A DNA stretch of 64,000 bases from Cryptomeria japonica (taxonomy: Eukaryota; Streptophyta; Pinopsida; Cupressales; Cupressaceae): positions 620,492,476 through 620,556,475 of the forward strand of contig NC_081408.1 in the NCBI RefSeq assembly GCF_030272615.1. Direction: 5' to 3'. How positions within the stretch are numbered: the first letter of the stretch is position 1; every line of letters begins with the position of its first letter. The notes below the pieces were generated by a model, which worked only from the letters and a program-made list of their open reading frames with translations, did no database searches and was not told where the DNA came from. Shown one piece after another: positions 59,880 through 64,000 of this stretch. The position numbers and the translations under genes were made by a program.

Positions 59880-60560
59880 TTGAAGTGGAGGCAACAATGG
59901 AAGTTTGTAGTAAATGTAAAAACCAAAGGCTCCTGACAGATACTTCTAGAGAGAAAGGAGGTTTAGGACGGGGGCGATAAAGATGAAGAAGAAGAGAAGG
60001 AGAACGGGGGTAGAACCCCTCATAGTAAGCTGGGAGATTGTGAGGGTGCGAAGAAGAATCAAATTCCTCAACTTCAAATCGAAGCATCAAGGATGGAGTC
60101 AGGCAGAGATGAAGAAAGTGGGCAACAAGAGAGAATAAACAAAGTAGAAGTTGGGTTTTGTGTGACTCCACAATTGAGAAAGCCTCAAGAGGACAGAAAT
60201 GCGAAAAGGACCCCTTGAAGGGCCCAAGAACTATAGAAAGTAATTGAAGTTATGAGAGTGATACCTCCCTTCCAGTGATGGTGAAGGAACAAAGAACAAA
60301 GGGTAGTTTGCATGTACAAACTATCGGTGTATTTTGGAAGACAAAACGCCTGGAGGAAGAAAATAAGGAAAACACCCCGCCAATGATTGCATTTTTTAGG
60401 AGGATTTAAAAGAACTCCGAACTTTAGGTCAAAGTTTGTCAAAGATAAAGAAGTCGAAATCGGGAGACAAGGGACATAGAGGCTGAAAATCCAATAGAGA
60501 AAAGCTAGAACTAGTAGGAAGTGCCAAGGGATAGATGAAGTTGAGATCAAGGAAGGGCAT
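59880..60560 (+). pseudogene. Possible LINE ORF1 remnant
   Basis: It lies directly upstream of a LINE endonuclease. Short plus-strand pieces (VQTIGVFWKTKRLEEENKEN, MIAFFRRI) sit between many stops. Assignment rests on position only. Confidence 0.3.
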
Positions 60561-60589
60561 TACCTTTCTTGAGACGCCATGAAGGCCCT

Positions 60590-60981
60590 ATTGTGTTAAG
60601 GGCTTGATCAAACAACAAGTTGATCAAGTGAAACTAGATCTAATTCTGCTTCAGGAAACAAAGATTGACGAGGAAGGATCTAAGAAATTAATGTTAAAAT
60701 GGCGTCAATGGCAAGGCCTATTTGTGGATGTAGTGAGTGCTTTAGGAGGGCTAGGGGTAATATGGAACCCAAATTGATTATTAGTGGAAGGAGTAGTAGA
60801 GAATTAGAACTGGCAAGTGGTTAAGCTAAAGTACTTATCCCTGAAAGAACTAGTTTTCTAATTAATGTGTATGGTCCCACAACATTTGCAAGGAAAAAGG
60901 AGGTATGGTCTTAGATCTCAATTTTTTTAATAAAATTTGGGTATCAATCGACTGGTGTTAGGAGGGGACTTCAATGCCACT
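60590..60981 (+). pseudogene. L1-type LINE endonuclease (EEP fold), 5' part
   Basis: The plus frame from about 60590 reads GLIKQQVDQVKLDLILLQET K, with the catalytic glutamate in QETK. ALGGLGVIWNP follows, then stops and a frame change, then LVLGGDFNATL, the D/N catalytic motif of apurinic-type LINE endonucleases. The enzyme nicks target DNA to prime reverse transcription. The reading is cut at 60986 by a solo LTR and resumes at 62645. Confidence 0.85.
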
Positions 60982-60986
60982 TTAGT

Positions 60987-62644
60987 GTAATGTCTTCTAC
61001 AAGGTTTAGGTCTGTTTTAACCATAATTAATCTATTTCAATATATTTATGACTTAAACTAAATTGATTATGAGACAAATCAATCTTAACATAAATCAAAT
61101 CTTTGTCATTCCATAGTTCAATAGATTTATTAATTAGTAATAAATAAATTGTTCATCTACCATACTAGATAATTAATTCTATCATACTAGATAATTAATT
61201 ATCATCCATAATTCTTAATGATGTCAACCTTTGTTACTACTTCAGTTCTAAGGAAGAAGAGGATGTCTATGTTACCAAAGCGCTTAGAGACCAAAATACA
61301 ATAGGCTCCCTCAAAGTTTACGGATCCAAACCCTTCCCCTATCTTGGGACCATGCCCTAAAAGTTTACTGGACGCTGATCCTTACCCTATCTTGGGAATC
61401 ATTCTATTGATTGGATTTAGACTGCTCATCTTTGGAAACAATTTTATTTCCAACTTTTTAAAGTCATTATATATAAACATATTCTTCTTACTGTTATTAA
61501 CTTAAGAGTTCTTCTGATCAAACATTATATCTATATATATCTTCATTTATATTTTAGACATTATTATAAATGTATATAACTGCAGAACAGTTCATAGAAA
61601 GAAGCATAAATTGTGTAACAACTATGGAATATACATACCGTTGGCAGCACAATATAACAACTTGCTGTCAACCCACCGATCACAGCTTTTCCTTCTAATT
61701 TCCTTCCATTAATAAGTACTGTGACTAATATTTACTATGTGACTAATATTTACTATATATATATATATACATACATACATAGGAGTAATTATAACAGCAG
61801 TGCAGTCCTAATAATCAGTATGCAGAAATATATGTATATAAGTACTGCACTTATTATATTATGTACAGAACTCATACCAAACTGTAACAATAAGTCGAAC
61901 TGCTGATATTAATATCTTATGATTATCAGATCTAAATCCTTCGATGCCTTTTCCAAGCGATTTGTCCGTCCTCTTATATCTTCAAACGAGGAGAAGACAC
62001 ACCTTTTCATTGAGTCTATTGCCTTTGCAAGATTTGCAACCCTTCATACTTAACTGCTGCCCTACTGTGTTATTTCCTTACTAATATTCTTAATAAATCA
62101 CTGCCCATAAGGTAATCGCTGCATCTAATATGATTGTAATCGCTGTATACAAATATCTTTTGTTTAAGTTTATTACCTTATGTGGATCCCTATTAATCAT
62201 ATGAATCACCACCCTTATGATTAAGCTGTTGATTTTAAAGCCTGCTTTCCATAACGTCTACCCTTGTATAGTTGGTTATTCGGCTGTTAGAATAAAGCGA
62301 GTACTGGCTGTTTTTTGGTTATACTTACATCCTTTTTCTTCATGAGTGATTACTATGTATTTGCCTTGTGCTTAGTCGCCAAGGTGTGGATTGCCAGAAT
62401 TAACCTTCATTAGTTGCAATGCTTTTTTCATTGTCTTATTTATCTTATAATCTTTGGCTTCCTACAGAAAATTGTGGAGTCTTATAAATAAGACGATTGT
62501 CTGAGCAATGATAATATATTTATATATACATTCTTTAATCTTATTTTCTACTTAATTTATTTCTGATTTCATGATTTTATTAACTAATATTATTATTATA
62601 TTTTATTTAACTAAATTTATTATGACATGATCGGGGGCATCACA
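60987..62644. mobile_element. Solo LTR (LTR H, 1658 bp) inside the LINE endonuclease
   Basis: It runs from TGTAATGTCTTCTAC to CGGGGGCATCACA, flanked by a perfect 5-bp repeat TTTAG (60982-60986, 62645-62649). The ends are extended inverted repeats like those of G1 and G2. No internal domains, PBS or PPT. Content: AT-rich with a TA microsatellite near 61757. Confidence 0.9.
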
Positions 62645-62860
62645 TTTAGATGCATCAAAAGGGAGGGGGGAGGATTTCACATATTTCTTAAGTTCAATTG
62701 GTCTTTCAAAAATTTGTGTTTGATAACCATCTACAGCAGGTAATCCTCAAGAACGGTACATTCACTTATGATGTGCCCATCCTCCCCTTAATTGGTTTAA
62801 ATCATTTCCCCTTGTTCCTTCAGTTTTATCCGGATTGCACAGCAGATAGATGACTATGAT
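62645..62860 (+). pseudogene. L1-type LINE endonuclease, 3' part
   Basis: It resumes after the solo LTR: a D/F-rich helix segment (EDFTYFLSSIGLSK), NGTFTY, and LPLIGLNHFPLFLQFY, in which L-N-H-F-P stands where the family has S-D-H-x-P (final catalytic histidine). It carries frame changes. It ends near 62860 before a different repeat. Confidence 0.72.
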
Positions 62861-62929
62861 TGAGAGAAAATTTTGAGTGGTGAATATATGAAGATTTTGG
62901 CAGGAGAAGAAATTTTTTTGGGGACAAAA

Positions 62930-64000
62930 GCTATGTCACCCTGAGTTTCCGGGATGGGAATGGCAGGGGACGAAAAGATGAGTTTTTGGGATGGTAAATT
63001 TTTTTGCTAATTTTGGGAACGGTAAAGGAGACGGCTATATAAAATATAGGGAAAATTTAAAATATATATGAAAATTTTAAATGTTCATATGAAAAATAGA
63101 TAAAACATGTATATATACATTATATTCTTATGAAAACATGGATAAAGCATGTATATGTACATTATAGAGCCTTAACATATTACATTTGTGTTCAAAATTC
63201 ATTGTCAATGCTCAATATGCATTCATTCAGAATTCATTGTCAATATGCCAGCACTTGTTTGCATGTAGTTCATTGTTTTTTATGGTTGGAAGATATTTTG
63301 ATAGTATTCCTTTACTATTATGACCTACAACCGCTTCTTTATACACTACCAAGTTTTGGGTGTTTGTGATTCTCATTACCAAGCTATTATTCATATTTTT
63401 GAGTTCTTTTGGCTATGATTCAGACCTGTTTACCTTCTATATCGGTGAAAATTACCTAATCAAAATTACCTCCCAAAAATTATTATATGTCTAATCTGTA
63501 AATATAATACAATATGCCCTTCCAGAATGTGGCCAACCAATAGATTTGAATATGTAATAACTTATTTATTGAAACAAACTGAACAAAAATGACAACCATC
63601 AATATTTCACTCTCGAAATATAGTTAATCTCTCATCTTGGAAATGTACTATAACTGAAGTGTGGGGACCACAAAAATAAATAAAAAAATGTTTTTTTAAA
63701 GCATTTTAGCCTTTTTTAATTTTTAAATGGGCTGGGAAAAGGGGGACGGCTGGCCGTCCCTAGGACGTTTAGGGGATGTCATAGGTGTCCCCAATCGTCC
63801 AGGAGATGGGAGGATGTCCCCTTTGAGAATCACTGCCATCCCCAAGTTTCCGGGACGTTTCCCATAACCTTTGCGATTTTGGGGACGGTGGGGGAATGTC
63901 CCCTGGCCGTCCCCAAGTCCCCAAAACGTCTCCAGTACGGGGACAGGGGATTTTAGCCCATGGACGCGTCCTCGGGTTATGTATGACAAAAGTCTTTGGA
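62930..64000. repeat. G-rich GGGGACG / CGTCCCC repeat element at the right edge
   Basis: Two G-rich blocks (62940-63040 and 63725-63965) flank an AT-rich centre. They share AGTTTCCGGGA and TTTGC-ATTTTGGG-ACGGT in the same order and orientation. The right block has many GGGGACGG and CCGTCCCC units. Such subterminal repeats are typical of some plant DNA transposons, but no ends, TSD or transposase were seen, so the class is open. The minus ORF at 63723-63989 is a by-product of the repeats. Confidence 0.45.

Larger units (their letters stand above)
55626..64000 (+). other. Presumed first intron of the HRLI gene (runs out of the window)
   Basis: It begins GTAAGTAGAC. No acceptor plus FNEFG-type exon was found up to 64000. 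It contains gypsy LTR remnants, a LINE fragment, a solo LTR and G-rich repeats. The stretch 55626-56455 holds no other recognisable feature. That this is a working intron is an inference. Confidence 0.45.

Noticed and set aside
63723-63989. Minus ORF of 88 residues rich in Pro/Gly/Arg
   Set aside because: By-product of GGGGACG/CGTCCCC repeats; no recognisable protein.

Overview
The window reads as nuclear DNA of a seed plant, most probably a gymnosperm (conifer-like). It is AT-rich and made mostly of nested, decayed LTR retrotransposons with long LTRs. Plant non-LTR (L1-type) fragments are also present, and the only convincing host gene piece is a first exon followed by an intron that runs out of the window. 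No rRNA, tRNA, CRISPR or bacterial-type features were seen. The lineage call is an inference from element style and density, not from a diagnostic gene.

Layout. 1-9224: a Ty1/copia element on the minus strand (RT, integrase, protease, gag, PBS, 5' LTR), split inside gag by a 4.26 kb LTR-like insertion (G1, 2866-7126). 9225-10538: fragments of other copia elements. 10539-15223: a short element with two 1.5-1.6 kb LTRs around a gag-only interior. 16963-19497: a non-LTR insertion with a 14-bp target duplication, made of an RNase H domain followed by a separate unknown ORF. 22091-23154: solo LTR. 23908-35013: a large Ty3/gypsy element with gag and protease and a scrap of integrase, but no RT, RNase H or integrase core. 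It carries a minus-strand plant-mobile-domain (PMD) gene and several minisatellites between pol and the 3' LTR. 35536-36725: solo LTR with perfect TSD. 38218-42620: four copia LTRs in alternating orientation. 44057-48944: a 4.89 kb relative of G1 with a perfect TSD. 49328-50700: another copia LTR. 52016-52816: a second, minus-strand relic resembling the unknown ORF of the first non-LTR unit. 53331-55056: a second RNase H-led non-LTR unit with a 17-bp target duplication. 55411-55625: promoter-like motifs and exon 1 of an HR-like lesion-inducing (HRLI) gene, followed by a GTAAGT donor; the rest of the window is its presumed intron. That intron holds gypsy LTR remnants, a LINE endonuclease split by a solo LTR, and a GGGGACG-rich repeat at the right edge.

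How the parts relate. Almost everything is dead mobile DNA, and the order of events can be read from nesting: G1 into copia gag, a plus LTR into the G-tract of a minus LTR, and a solo LTR into a LINE endonuclease. The most unusual signal is that two independent non-LTR insertions on opposite strands both begin 21-31 nt upstream of the RNase H motif W-x-K-x-x-F-D-G-A and both carry an extra ORF downstream. This could be a non-autonomous element architecture rather than chance 5' truncation.
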